Assembly (NCBI GenBank): GCA_001603055.1
Contig: LVAZ01000005.1
Coordinates: 1 to 23,665, forward strand
Length of the DNA stretch: 23,665 bases
Source of the DNA: Victivallales bacterium Lenti_02
Lineage (GTDB): Bacteria > Verrucomicrobiota > Lentisphaeria > Oligosphaerales > Lenti-02
Reading direction: 5' to 3'
Shown in pieces: positions 1-11,700 of this stretch. Under the pieces are notes generated by a model that ran no database searches, was not told the DNA's origin, and saw only the letters and a program-made list of their open reading frames with translations. The position numbers and the translations under genes are program-made. How positions within the stretch are numbered: the stretch's first letter is position 1; each line of letters begins with the position of its first letter.

Positions 1-14
1 GAAACTTTTTATCA

Positions 15-32
15 CCGACGACTTGCCGTCGG
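15..32. repeat. Short perfect hairpin, 6-bp stem
   Basis: The arms CCGACG and CGTCGG enclose the six-base loop ACTTGC. On the minus strand the stem is followed by TGATAAAAAG, which is not a proper U-tract. Termination is therefore unproven, and the nearest upstream minus-strand stop lies over 300 bases away. It may belong to a feature beyond the window edge. Confidence 0.4.
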
Positions 33-355
33 CACAGCCAGCGAAAAACCCGTGCAGCAAATCCTTTTCTACCTTAATGCAAACGAGTTACAAATATTTA
101 TATACCAAAAAACCCAAGGCGCGCTCCGGGATACTTCCTTCTTTTCGTAGCGTTTTGAAATCAATACATCCGAAGTGTCTTTTTTATATAGTAAAAATAT
201 AACGGTTATTTTTATCCACCATTCCGATATCGGTTCCCCTGTCGGCAAGCGGTGGCTGCCATTGGTTGCGGGGTCCTCCGGCAAAGAAGGTTCCCGGCGG
301 CGGCACCGGACGGGTACGCCCCCTGCTGATTCCCTCTGGTCCCGCCACGGCAGAC
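33..355. other. Non-coding stretch with AT-rich core
   Basis: No convincing gene is seen here. Positions about 60-235 are strongly AT-rich, with runs such as TTTTTTATATAG and AAATATTTATATA, in an otherwise very GC-rich window. A 10-bp palindrome CCGATATCGG lies at 224-233. The stretch lies downstream of the minus-strand protease operon, but no hairpin plus U-tract terminator was found. I could not fit a -35/-10 pair with normal spacing. The short open frames crossing it lack a ribosome binding site and resemble no protein I know. Confidence 0.5.
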
Positions 356-2737
356 TCAGCGCCCGGCGGGCGGGGCGTTCACGAGCTGGAGCAGATAGTC
401 GTAGCGGGTCACGATCATGGGAACCATGTTGGTGCCGAGGAAATAGATTCCCGAAGGGGCGCCAATGCCCAAATCCTCGTGGGCGACGACGACCAGCGTG
501 GCTCCCACGTCGGCGGCGGTGAGCGTGACCGTGAAGTCCGCCGTACCGCCTCCCGCCCCCAGAGTGGCGACGGTCGAGGTGACAGTCTCGGTCTGGCTGC
601 GGGCATGCTGGACCTGGATGGTGTAGCCGGTCGTCGTGTAGAAACTGTCCGGGTCCGCCGTGCTGGCGATGGTGAGGCTGACGGGGATGTCCACCACCCC
701 CCCCGCCTCCAGGAACAGATAGGGCACGCCGGGGCCGAACGCCGTTTCGCTCCTGAGCACCCGTTCGCAGTCGGCATGGCCGCTGACGGTGTAGCGCCGC
801 CGGGCGAGGCTTCCCTGGGTGATGCTGACGGGGTGGCTGGTGTTCACATGCCAGACATCGAGCGAGGGGAGAACGGCGCCGGGGGCGGAATCCACCAGCC
901 GCCGGGGCACCAGATAATGGGCCGGGCGCATCTGGCCAACCCCGCCTACATAGGTCTCCAGGTTTTCGGCCAGAATGGTGTAGTGGTCATTGCCGAATTT
1001 GCCCATGGGGGAGATGCTGGACGTGCGCAGGACGCAGGGGGCATCCTCGCCCTCGCGCTGCTGGAAGGCCAGCAGGCCGAACTTGTCGTCCGCCGCCCGC
1101 AACTGCGCCACCAGCCGCCGTCCCCCGCGCGCCGGGACCGGCAGCAGTCTCCAGTTCACCATCAGCGCGCTGCTCTGGAACCGGTCATGCCGCCGTAGAG
1201 GCCGGTTCACGGGCAAAGACTCGGCATGGTCGGCCGCGAAGGTAAGCCCCGTCATCCGGTTGGCGTAGGTTTTCGAAAAGGGAATGGGGGGCCGTCCCAT
1301 CCCGCTCTGGGCATAGGTAATCAGAAAGTCGTCCCACCAGTCGGCGGGCTCGGGACCGATGAGGGCGGCGAGAAACGCGGCCTCGGGTTCCAAGCCCTCC
1401 TCGATCTTGCGGTAGATGTTCAGCAGGGTGGGATTCTCGTCGTACTTGTTCTTGTCGAACATATACTGGAACATCATGGACATGCCGTAGCCGTGGTCCT
1501 GGGCGCGGGTGCGGGAGGCGGCGTTGCGGAAGGCGAGGCCGGAGGTTTCGGCATGAATGCCCTTCATCATCTCGCCGGCATTGTCCTCCATGTAGTCGCT
1601 GGTGGTGCCGCCGGAGGCGAATTTCTCGATCCAGACGGCGGTGGCCTCGTCGATCCACAACTGCGGGGCGTTGTACTTGGCCTGGACGAAGGCGCTGCGG
1701 GGATCGTAGGTGGCCTGGACCATGTGGAAATACTCGTGGATGAGAGTCCGCTGAAGAGTCGTGGCCTGGGCCGGGTCGGTGACCAGGGACACGTTGATGT
1801 CGATGCTGGTCCAATCCAGGAACACCATGCTGGGCTGATAGAGCCCACAGGTTCCCTGATCGAGCTTCTTGACCTCGATCTTGACCGGGCTGGTGCGTTT
1901 GGCCAAATTGAAGCCGAGGGTACTGATGGTTTTGGCGGCCAGGGCCAGGGCATTCGCAATCCGCTGCTTCTGCTCGGGGGTCGTGGTGGCGGGCGACACC
2001 AAATCCAGAGCCAGTCCGGCGCGACCGACGGTGATTTCGTAGGTGTCCTGAACCAGGGAATCGACACGTTGCAGAAAAATGCGGGCGGTCGCGGGCAGCT
2101 CGCCTGCCACCTCCGCCGGGGGCGGCGGCAGGGGCGGAAGCTCGACCACATAGCGTCCCCCGACCAAAGTCGCGGGCAGGGCGCGGGTGGCGATGTTGTA
2201 GCCCAGGCCGTTGCTGGGCGCGGCCACCTCCTCGCCGAAGAGAATCATGGTCGTCCCGCCCTCCCGCCGCCGGGCGGACGGCGGCAGGGACACCACCAGG
2301 CCACCGGTCTCGTGGTAGGGCACCCCGTCCAGCCGGAAGACCGCCGACTGGTCCGGATCGTCGTAGCCCAGGGAACGCCAGGCCGAAGCCACCTGGATGC
2401 CGACCGGTACGGCGAAGGTGCCCGCCGCGACCGCCAGTTCCAGGTCCCCGACCGCGACGGGGCTCCCGTCCGTGGGCAGGACCGCGGTGCCCAGCGGCTC
2501 GTAGACCGGCTGGCCGAGTAGCAGATCGGCGAGGATTTCCGCATCGGCGGCGGTCAGCACCCCGTCCCCGTCGAGATCGGCAAGGTCGGTCGCGGGTTCG
2601 CTGCCGCCGAGCATCGCGCCCAGCAGGACTCGGTCGGCAATGTTGAGCACGCCGTCGGCGTTCACATCGCCGCGCAGCGGGTCGGCCAACAGGCCCCCGC
2701 CAAGCAGGAGAAAACAGAGGACATGGCGGACAATCAT
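356..2737 (-). CDS. Secreted dockerin-bearing HExxH metalloprotease-like protein
   Basis: This 793-residue protein is probably exported (hydrophobic signal segment, residues 1-18). Residues 23-76 form a dockerin-like module with two EF-hand-type calcium loops: Asp24/Asn26/Asp28/Asp35 and Asp54/Asp56/Asp58/Asp65. A gluzincin-type zinc site follows, HEYFH at 334-338 with a likely third ligand Glu364 in WIDEATAVW. This places it among metallopeptidases, but I cannot name the family. The C-terminal 400 residues are mostly beta-rich and unassigned. I chose the ATG at 2737, not one 18 codons upstream, because it overlaps the upstream stop as ATGA, has a GAGGAG ribosome site, and begins directly with the signal peptide. 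Translation is probably coupled to the giant protease gene. The dockerin module is N-terminal, whereas most known ones are C-terminal. Protease activity and substrate are inference. Confidence 0.8.
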   Translation of the reverse strand: MIVRHVLCFLLLGGGLLADPLRGDVNADGVLNIADRVLLGAMLGGSEPATDLADLDGDGVLTAADAEILADLLLGQPVYEPLGTAVLPTDGSPVAVGDLELAVAAGTFAVPVGIQVASAWRSLGYDDPDQSAVFRLDGVPYHETGGLVVSLPPSARRREGGTTMILFGEEVAAPSNGLGYNIATRALPATLVGGRYVVELPPLPPPPAEVAGELPATARIFLQRVDSLVQDTYEITVGRAGLALDLVSPATTTPEQKQRIANALALAAKTISTLGFNLAKRTSPVKIEVKKLDQGTCGLYQPSMVFLDWTSIDINVSLVTDPAQATTLQRTLIHEYFHMVQATYDPRSAFVQAKYNAPQLWIDEATAVWIEKFASGGTTSDYMEDNAGEMMKGIHAETSGLAFRNAASRTRAQDHGYGMSMMFQYMFDKNKYDENPTLLNIYRKIEEGLEPEAAFLAALIGPEPADWWDDFLITYAQSGMGRPPIPFSKTYANRMTGLTFAADHAESLPVNRPLRRHDRFQSSALMVNWRLLPVPARGGRRLVAQLRAADDKFGLLAFQQREGEDAPCVLRTSSISPMGKFGNDHYTILAENLETYVGGVGQMRPAHYLVPRRLVDSAPGAVLPSLDVWHVNTSHPVSITQGSLARRRYTVSGHADCERVLRSETAFGPGVPYLFLEAGGVVDIPVSLTIASTADPDSFYTTTGYTIQVQHARSQTETVTSTVATLGAGGGTADFTVTLTAADVGATLVVVAHEDLGIGAPSGIYFLGTNMVPMIVTRYDYLLQLVNAPPAGR
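2510..2674 (-). other. Dockerin-like calcium-binding module (coding)
   Basis: Two 12-residue loops of the form D-x-[ND]-x-D-G-x5-D occur 30 residues apart, each followed by a helix-like segment (ADRVLLGAMLGG and ADAEILADLLLG). This duplicated F-hand pattern is the type I dockerin signature. In known systems dockerins bind cohesins. Here no partner is proven, but cohesin-like modules are encoded by the upstream gene of the same operon. Confidence 0.75.
2734..2737 (-). promoter_or_regulatory. ATGA stop/start overlap (translational coupling)
   Basis: On the minus strand the TGA stop of the giant protease gene and the ATG of the metalloprotease gene share bases in ATGA. A GAGGAG ribosome binding site sits inside the end of the upstream gene, about nine bases before the ATG. 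Such overlaps normally couple translation and keep two products in proportion. Confidence 0.85.
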
Positions 2738-5700
2738 GGAGCGTTCTCCTCGGCGAAGACAAGCATGAGGTCCGCGAAGGCATAGACCCAATACCCGGTG
2801 CCGGGCACCAGGCGCGAAACCGGTTCATAACGGAGGTTGCGGAAGGTCCAGACGAGGCTGGAGAGGTTGTCATGCGTCGGCAGGGCAGTCGGATAGGGAA
2901 CGCCGATCAGGTTCCAGCCGGCGCGGAGCTGCACGCCATTCCCGAAGGCGGGCATCACGGCCACGCTCCGCGCCATGTCCCCGCTGGCGTAGAGCCAGTA
3001 GCCGACGAAGGGGTCGAGCCGGACGGGCGCATCGTAGCCGTCCTCGTTCCAGAGCCAGACGGCGGCGGGCCCGCCCTCGTAGGCGGGGGCGAAGAGGGCC
3101 GCGACATCGTCGTGGACGGGCGTTCCCGGGAAGGCGACGAGATTCCAGCCATTCTGCAACGTCAGGTCGCAGAGTTCCGGCATGGCCAGGTCGAAAAGGT
3201 AGGCGGTATCGGCCAGCAGCTCGATGCTGGCGGTGGCGCGCAGGTCGATCAACACCTGCGCTCCGCCGCCGGGGGCCAGTTGGACCATGCGCAGCCCGTC
3301 GGGGATGTCGAGCGGATTCCAGGAAAGGACGGTGGCTTCGGGCTTGGCGGCGACGGCCAGCCGCCAGACAGCGGTGCCGACCAGGGGGCGCATATCCCGC
3401 TGGAGCAGGCTCTGCGAGTCTCCGGCCTGGAAGGCCAGCGTGGCATTGCCGGGGGCAGGCATGTCCAGAGCTTCGTCGTCGTCCGCATCCTGGCCGAACG
3501 CGCACCATTCCGCGCCCCGGGACAGGCTGGCGCACCAGCCCTGGGAGACGAACAATTCCTGGGTGGCGACGGCGGATTCGAGGCTGCCGTCGCTGACCGT
3601 GAAGGTGAAGCGGTCGCCGCCGGAGTGGAAGGGATCGGCCAGATAGGTGAAGGCCCCGGTAAGCGGATCGAAGGCGATCAGTTGGCCGTGGGCCGGGCCG
3701 GCAACCAGCGTGTAGGTCAGCACATCGTCCGGATTGGCGTCCGCCGCCCGCAGCGAGCCGCTGATCTGCGCGCCCCAGCGCCCCGCCAGCGGGGCGGTCG
3801 GCAGAACCACCGGCACCTCGTTCGGCACCTGGGCCAGAAGCAGACCGTCCGTCGGCATGGCGCGGATGGCGGGAACCGTCAGTTCCGTCCCATCGGCCAG
3901 TTCGACCCGGGCATTGGCCAGCACGGCGACCCCCTCGCCTGCCGTCTGCGGATTCACCCGGAGCCTGGCCAAGCAGGTCCATTGGCCGGGATTGAGGATG
4001 TCCTCGACCAAGGTGCCGCCGAAACCGAGGACCGTCTGGCCGGCGATGGCTCCCGAGACCGCGTCCAGAAAAACCGTGGGTTCGGTCGCGGTTGGCTGGC
4101 CCAAATTCGGCAATTCCAGATCAAGCGTCACGGCGGCGACCGACTTGCCCCAGCCGCGCGCATCCTGAATCCACAGCTCCACGTAGTATTCCCGATCGCT
4201 GCGACAGCTTGGCAGGGAAACCGGTGTACTTTCCGAGGCCACCACGGCGGACGCGAGGGGGGCCGCCACCACGAGCAGGCTGATCCGCGATTCGGGCAGC
4301 ACCTCGACCGTGGCGGCCACGGTGGCCGGGAGGGTCCATGTTCTGCCGCCGGCATAGGAGAGGACCGTCTGCTCGGCACCTCCGGAGAAGACGACCTCAT
4401 AGGTGCCGGGGACGCAATCGGCGGCGGCGGTCAGATCAATGCCAGCCAGCGGGGTCCCGTCGTCGGCGACCAGACTGGGCGCGCCGTCGAGGTCGCTCGC
4501 CAGCAGCACCGCCCGCCGGGGTTCGGGAACCGCATAGAGGAACTCGATGGAGGAATCCAGCCCGAGCCCCCGGTGCGGCGCACCGAATTGCAGGCCCTCC
4601 GGGCAGAGCAGCTCGGCCTGGACACCTTCGAGGGAGGCGGTGTCGCCTTCGAGGAACAGATTGAGCCGGGCGGTGCCGCCGGGCACCAGAGACACCGGTG
4701 CCAGCCGCAGGGTGGGCGCGGCAGGCTCGAAGCAGGCGACGGCACGGAGGTTGTTCTGCACCTTCACGGTAGCATTCGGCAGGGTGCCGGAAATCCCCCC
4801 GGTCCAACCGACGAAGCGGTAGCCAGCGGCGGCGCGCGCCCGAATTTCCACCAATTCGCCCCGGTTGACGAACAGCGCCCCCGTCTGCGGGGAGATGCTG
4901 CCCGCACCCGCCGGGAAGCAGACCAGATCGAGGCTGACCAGCTCCTGCCGGGGGTCGGCGGCACCGTAGTTGCCCCGCTGGAAAGGCCGGGAGACAATGC
5001 CCGTGCCATCATTGAACATGCTGTTGTCGTACCCCCACTGATACAGGTTCCCCGAGGCATCGATGGCGTAGGAGATGGTATGGCAGTCGATGGAACGGAT
5101 ATTCGCCAGCGGCTGGGCGACGGTCGGGTGAAGGACCTGGACGGGAGTGGAGCTGTGGCTGGTGCCGCCATGGCCCAAGGCCCCCTGGTCGCCGCGCCCC
5201 CAGGCCCAGACCGTGCCGTTCGTGTCCAGCGCCAGCATGTGCTCCGGCCCCACCGCGACGGCGGTGACCACCGGCAAACCGGCAACCTTGCCCGGCAGCG
5301 CCCAGGCCCCCGTCGTCCCCCGGCCCAGTTGACCGTATGCGTTGCCGCCCCAGGTCCAGACTTCGCCGGTGGCGGACAACGCGGCGGCGCAGGCGCCGCC
5401 CGCCGCCACATCGACCACTGCGGGCAGGCCGGGGACAAGCGTCGGCACCGAACCGCGACCCGGCGCCGTGCCCAGTTGTCCCGTCTCGCCGGCCCCCCAG
5501 GCGAGGACCGTGCCATCGGTTTTCACCGCCAGGGCGAACTGGTCGCCGCAGGCCATGGCCCCGATTCCAGCCAATGCCAGGCGGGCCTCGCGGACCAGGG
5601 GCTCGCCGTCGCTGTGGCCAAGCTGGCCCGCCTGGTTGCGGCCCCAGCTATACAGCATTCCCTCGTTGGTGAGAGCCAGCGAGAAATGGGTGCCGGCCGC

Positions 5701-8700
5701 GATGCGGGCGACGCGCGGGAGCACTCCCGCCGCATCCCGCACCTGCTGGGGGAAGGTGTAGTTCTCCACCGTCTCGCCGGTGCCGCACTGGCCGTACTGG
5801 TTGGCGTCCCAACTCCACACCGTGCCGTTCCGGGAAAGGGCCAGTTGGTGCTGCGCCCCCACCGCCACGGCGATGACATTGTCGAGGTTGGCGCTGGTGG
5901 TCAGCCGGACAAAGGAGCCGGAAGCCTCCGCACCGAAATCCTGGACCCGGGTGTCGCTATGGAGAATCAGGCTGTCGTAGCCCATGTTGTTCTCCCGCCC
6001 GGTCGCGATCTGCGGCGGAATGCTCAACGGGCTGGCCACGAAGCGGGCAAGGACCGCCTGATCCCGGTCCATGAGGATGGTGGTGGTGCGGTTGCGGGTG
6101 TCCCCGACCGCGCCCTGCCACGAATGGAAGCGATAGCCCACGGCGGGATCGGCGCGGAGGGTGACGACAGTGCCGGGCACGTACCCCCATTCGCCCGCCG
6201 CCGGAGTGGTCGTCCCCCCGACCCCGGCACCCACCGTCAGTTTGGCCAAGGCGTCGTCCTGGAAGCGGAAGCGGACGGAAACGCTGGCGGCGGTGGCGGT
6301 GGTCAGCGTGGTGTCCGCCGCCAGCCGGTCGGCCACGCCCTCGGACCAGTAGACGAAGGCATAGCGGGCGGTGTCCTCGGCATGGAGGGGGATCGGACGG
6401 TTGGGGGCGATGCGGTGCTGGCCCGCCGGCGGGTAAATATTGGCGAGCCCCGCCGGGTCCGAACTCACGTCCAGAGTCAGGCTGGGATCGCCGTAGGACA
6501 GGCCGGGGATGACAGTCCAGGCGGTGAGCGGTGCCGCCGTTCCGGGCACCTGCCCGCACCAGGCAAAGGTGCCGTCGGCGCGGCGAACCAAGGCATAGAC
6601 GGGACCGGCCCCCACATCCGCGATGCCGGTGGCCACGATCTGGGCGGCGGCAAGGTCGGTGTAGTCGCCGGTGCCGAACTGGCCAAAGGTGTTGTCGCCC
6701 CAGCCCCAGAGATTGCCGTCCTGGTCGAGGGCCATGCCGTAGCGGTCTCCGGCGACGATTTTGACGATCCGGGCCAGTCCCGGAACCGGCGCGGGCTGGT
6801 CGGCGGTCCCCGCCCGACCCAACTGCCCGGCGGTGCTGTCGCCCCAGCTCCAGACCGTGCCGTCATCGAGCAAAACCAGGGTGAAGGCCGCCAAGTCCAG
6901 GGTGCCGCAGGCCACCTGCCGAGCCCCGGCAATGGCCTCGACAAGCTGCGGATAGACATGGCTCGACATGGCTCTGTCCACCCCGAGCTGGCCAAAGGCG
7001 TTGCTTCCCCAGGCGTACAACTTGCCGTCGCGGGTGACGGCGAAGGCGCTGTCCGGCCCCTCGCCCAAGGCCACGACATCGGCCAGCCCCTCGCCGTTGA
7101 AGCCGATCTCGACCGGACGGTTCAACCCGTCGAACAAGGCCCCGTAGCGGTCGAAGAAGTAGTGGGTCCGCATCCCGGAAAGTCCGCGGATATCGCCGCT
7201 CAGATGGCTGTAGACCGGATGGGCCTGCATCTGGCCATCGACCATTCCCCAGTAGCGGCCCCAGCCGACGATTTTCCCCTGGGTGGTGATGGCGATGCCG
7301 CCGGATTCGTTGATGCCCGCCTGGCGGAGACCGGTGGCCAGGGCCACTGGCCAGAATTCGCCGGGATTCCCGCTTCGCCAATGCCCCTGCTGACCGTTCC
7401 CGTTCTGCCCCGCCGCCCAGAGGGTGCCGTCGGTGTTGACCACCGTGGCCCAGGTGGCGCTGCACGCGATGGCACCGGGCAGGATGTAGGGATCGGGGAC
7501 AAAGACCGCGCGGATGGTCCGGGGCCGGTCCATCAAGACCTCGATGGTGCGGGTGATGCCGGCGGCGTCGCCCTCCCAATGGTCGAAGACGTAGCCGAAG
7601 CCGGCGGTGGCGGTCAGGGTGACCCATTCCCCGTGCGGAATCTGGGTGGTGCCGGGCACCACGCTGCCGCTCATCGGCGGGCTGACCGTCGCCACTAGTT
7701 GCTCGGCGGTCGAAACGAAACGGGCCTCGACCAGCGTATCCTGGGCAAGGACAACCGTGGTGGACGGCGAGGCGGCATCGGCCACCGGCCCCACCCAGTG
7801 GCTGAAGGCGTAGCCGGGAACGGGCTGCGCGGCCAGTTCGAAGACGGTCCCGAGGGTGTCCACATAGGACCGGCCCGCCGACGGAGTCACCGTGCCGCCT
7901 TCCTGCGGCAGGGCGACCAGCCGCAGCCGTCCCATGGTCCCGGGCAATGGCTCGGCCCCCAGGGACCAGACATCGTCCCAGACGAAATAGGCGTCGTCCA
8001 CCCCGCCGACGATCCAGAGCTTGCCGTCGTGCAGGCAACTGGCCAGATAGCGCCGGGGCGTCCAATGGGGGTCCGTGCCGGGAGCGGTCCGCGTCCAGGT
8101 GATGCCGTCGCCGCTGGTCCAGACCTCGTTGGAGACCTCGTAGGTGCTGCCGTCGAGCCCGCCCGCCACCACAAGCTGCCCGTTGTAGACTTCGAGAATG
8201 GCCCCGGTCCGTCCCCCGAAAGCCGGGGAATCGGTCAGGCGTTCCCAGTTGGCTCCGTCCTCGCTCTGCCAGATTTCGCTGTTCGCGACCCAAATGTCCG
8301 TGCCTCGGGCCAGGACGACGAGACGGTTGTTGAAGGTGGTGGCCTGGACGGCCCCCGCCCGCCAGGGGGCGTTCGCCGTCACCTGGGTCCAGGTGCTGCC
8401 ATTGGTGCTCGACCAGACATCGTTGAGATTCCCCGCCGCGCTGTCCCCGCCCAGAATCCACAGCTTGCCAGCGTGGACCGTGCAGGCCGCGCTGGACCGT
8501 CCCCCCCAGGGCGCGGAATCGGTCACCTTGGTCCAGTCGAACAGATTGGGCGTGGACCAGACGTCCGCCAACTGGCCCCAGCCATCCTCGCCGCCCATCA
8601 CCCACAGCTTGCCGTTGAAGACGACCGAGCAGTGGTAGGCGCGGGCCGGCCAGGGCACATCGTTCCAGTCCCACAGTCCCTTTTCGAAAGCCAACTGCCA

Positions 8701-11700
8701 CAACTGCTGCCAGTACTGCCCGTCGCTGGAGACATAGACCAGATTCCGCCGGGTGCCGCCGACGGACCCGCCCATACGGAGCAGGTAGCCGCCGAAGGAT
8801 TCCAGCGAATGCCCGCTGCTCTTGTTGCCCCCGGCGAGGGCGGCGGCCTGCCGGGTCCAGGCCGGATTCTCGGGATCGGGGATGGGATTGAAGCGGGCGC
8901 GCAGGATGCGGTGCCCGGTCATGGGCACCGTGGTCTGGGCGGTGTCAGCCACGCCAGCCGTGTCGCCGAACCAGCCGACGAACTCGAAGCCCGGCGCGGG
9001 CGTGGTCGTGACAGGAACATTCTGATTGGCGTTGTAGACATGCACCCCCGGCGCGGGGCTGGTGGTGCCGGTGTAGCCGGTCTCGACCTCGAGCCGCAAC
9101 TGGTAGCGGGGCGTGTAGGCGGGAACCGCCAGGGTCCGGACCGCCGACCACGGGGACAGGCAGCCCGCCCCGTCGCGAGTCCGCACTTGCCAGTAAAGGG
9201 TTCCCGTCGGCACCTGCTCCACGGACCGTCCCGACCGGCAGAGCAGACCGGGGTTGTCCAGGGACACGGCCCCGCTCAACACCTCGTTGCCCCCCTCGCT
9301 GGTGCCGCAGCGCAGGATGTACTGCAACGCCGCCGCCGGGGTTTCCGCGTCGGCGCCATCGTCCCAGGTGAAGGTGACCCGCCCATGCCCGTCGTGCGCC
9401 GCCGCCAGATTGCCGGGGGCAGCAGGCGCGGAGTTGACCTCGTACCAGCCGGGAAAGGCCGCGCCGTGCAGATGGACGGCGGCGGTCAGCTTGCTGACAT
9501 CCGTCTCGAAAATCTGCGCCAGGGTACCGCCTACCAGAATGTCCGGATTGCCGTCGCCGTCCACGTCCGCCGTCGAGGCGACGCCCTGGGAGACATCGGG
9601 CAGAGGCGGTCCGAACATCTCGTAGGTGCCCCGCTCCGTCTGGGTCAGCACCACCGAGTCATTGGTGTAGGAATAATTGGGGTAGGCGCCGTAGACATCC
9701 CGCTCCCGGCCGGTGGCGAGCAGATCGGGGCGGCCGTCGGCGTTGACGTCGATCCAGACCAATCCGCCATTGTGCAGATTGGGCAGGCGCACATCCGCGA
9801 TTTCCGCGAAGCGACCATTGCCGTCGTTGCGGAACAGCCGCGTCTGCCGACTGCCGTCGCAGCCGCTCATGGCCAGATCGAGATCGCCGTCCCCATCCTG
9901 GTCGGCCAGAGCCAGCGCGGGCATCCCCACCGCCGGCAGCAGATCGCCGACGGCGGCGAAGGCCAGCGGCAGACCCTGGTTGAGATAGACCTGGCCGGGA
10001 CAATCCGCCGGATCGGCGGAGAGGATTCCCGTTACGACCAGGTCCGGAAAGCCGTTCCCGTCGAGATCGGCTGCCACAATCTGGCTGCCCCGGAGGGCGG
10101 CCAATGGACTCCGCAGCCGGGGCAGGCCCACATCAACCTTGGTGAACGCCCCCGTGCCGTCGTTGCGGTAGACGGCGGTATCGGTCTGATTGCCGATGCA
10201 GAGGTCGGGACGACCATCGTTGTCGAAATCCGCCACCGCCAGACAGCGGGGCTCGCAACCCGGCAGGGGCGCCGCGAGGGTGAAGCCGGCGGCACCGTTG
10301 TTGCGGTAGAGCCGGGTCTGCCCGACGCTGCCGACGAGCAGGTCGAGATCACCGTCGTTGTCCACATCCACCCAGCGCGCCGTGTGGCCTGCGGCCAGCC
10401 CCTTCGCCACCTCGGCGAAGCCCGCCGCGCCCCGGTTCTCGTAATAGAAGGTCTTCCAGCCAACTCCGCCGCCGAACCACCCCGTCAGCACCAAATCCAG
10501 GTCGCCGTCCCCGTCGGCGTCGCCCCAGGCAGCGTCGCCCTGAAGCAGGGCCGCCCCGGCCAGGCCGAACGTGTTCTGGTAGCGGCCGCAGTAGAATTCC
10601 GTGGGCTGCGGCGGGCTCTGCATATAGTAGCGCGTCTCGGCGGGCACATCGGGCGAGTTCAGACCATGCAGCCCGTCCCAGCTCTCGACCCGCAGCACCG
10701 GCACCGTCCCCCGCACGCTGGGGCTGAAGTCCTTCAGGCTGACCCGGAAACCGGCCCGTCCGTAGGCCGCGAGGTCGGACACGTCCACCCAGATGTTCTG
10801 GTCGGTGGGCTGCGCGTCCATGCTCAGACCGGGAAAGAGGTCGATGACATGGTCGCCGCGCCCGCTGGTGGCGATGCTGCCGAACAGCTTGGACTCGGCA
10901 TGGACAATGCCGAGCTGCATCATCAGCTTGGGTTCATACCCGGCCCGGTCCACCATGACCACGGCCTGCGAGACGACATTCTCGGTATCCTGGAACAGAT
11001 CGTAGGCCAGCCAGCAGAAACCTTTCGTGGTGATGGCCGGATCGACCGTCCCGATGGTGGCACCCCAGCCCGGCCCCCAGCTATTGACCGCGAGGAACGC
11101 GCCCCGCCGCAACTCGCCGGTGGCGTCATCGATGTACTCCCGGTTGTCGTCGTAGCCGAAGACCGTCAAGGCGTGGAAATCGTCGCCGGGGTTCGCGTCC
11201 AGGCCATAGAGGACATCGTTGGAGGTATGCTTGCCCCCCGGATAGCCATGGACATTCGGGCCAGCCTTGAGAGCGAGCGAGGCGAGATCCCCGCTCGCGA
11301 GATGGGCTTTCAGGGTGCGCTGTCCCTCGGGCAGGTGCAGATTCTGGATGACCCCCGCCGCTCGCGCCCGCCAGGGCGCCGCCGCCCGCCAGAACTCCGC
11401 CGCCGGCCAGGTGGTCGTGATGATGGTGTCGGTGTACGGCATGACCTCCCAGGCGGCCGCGCCGAAATCCACCATGTTCTGGGCCACTTGCAGGGGCGAG
11501 GCCCCCGCCATGGGACCGTGGCGCAGCAATTTGTACGTATAGGCCGTGGTGGCGCAATGCTCCGGATCGACCGCCGGATCGGGACGCACCCAGCCATGCT
11601 CGCGGGCCTCCTGGTAGGTCTTTACATAGTAGGTGATGCCGTAGGCCCCGCAAACGCCAAGCTGTCCCTGACTGGTCACGGCGGGCAAATAGAGGGTGTT

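Noticed and set aside
15..32. Hairpin as terminator of the minus-strand protease operon
   Set aside because: It lies more than 300 bases beyond the stop codon and lacks a following U-tract.
4999..7491. Regular repeats considered as a CRISPR array or DNA tandem repeat
   Set aside because: The repetition is at protein level (RCC1 blades of about 50 residues). The DNA copies are diverged, in frame and without identical repeat units or spacers.
2872..7698. 1608-codon plus-strand open frame
   Set aside because: It is the antisense shadow of the RCC1 and cohesin-like part of the giant protease. It has no signal or domain pattern, and its composition is typical of antisense GC-rich translation.
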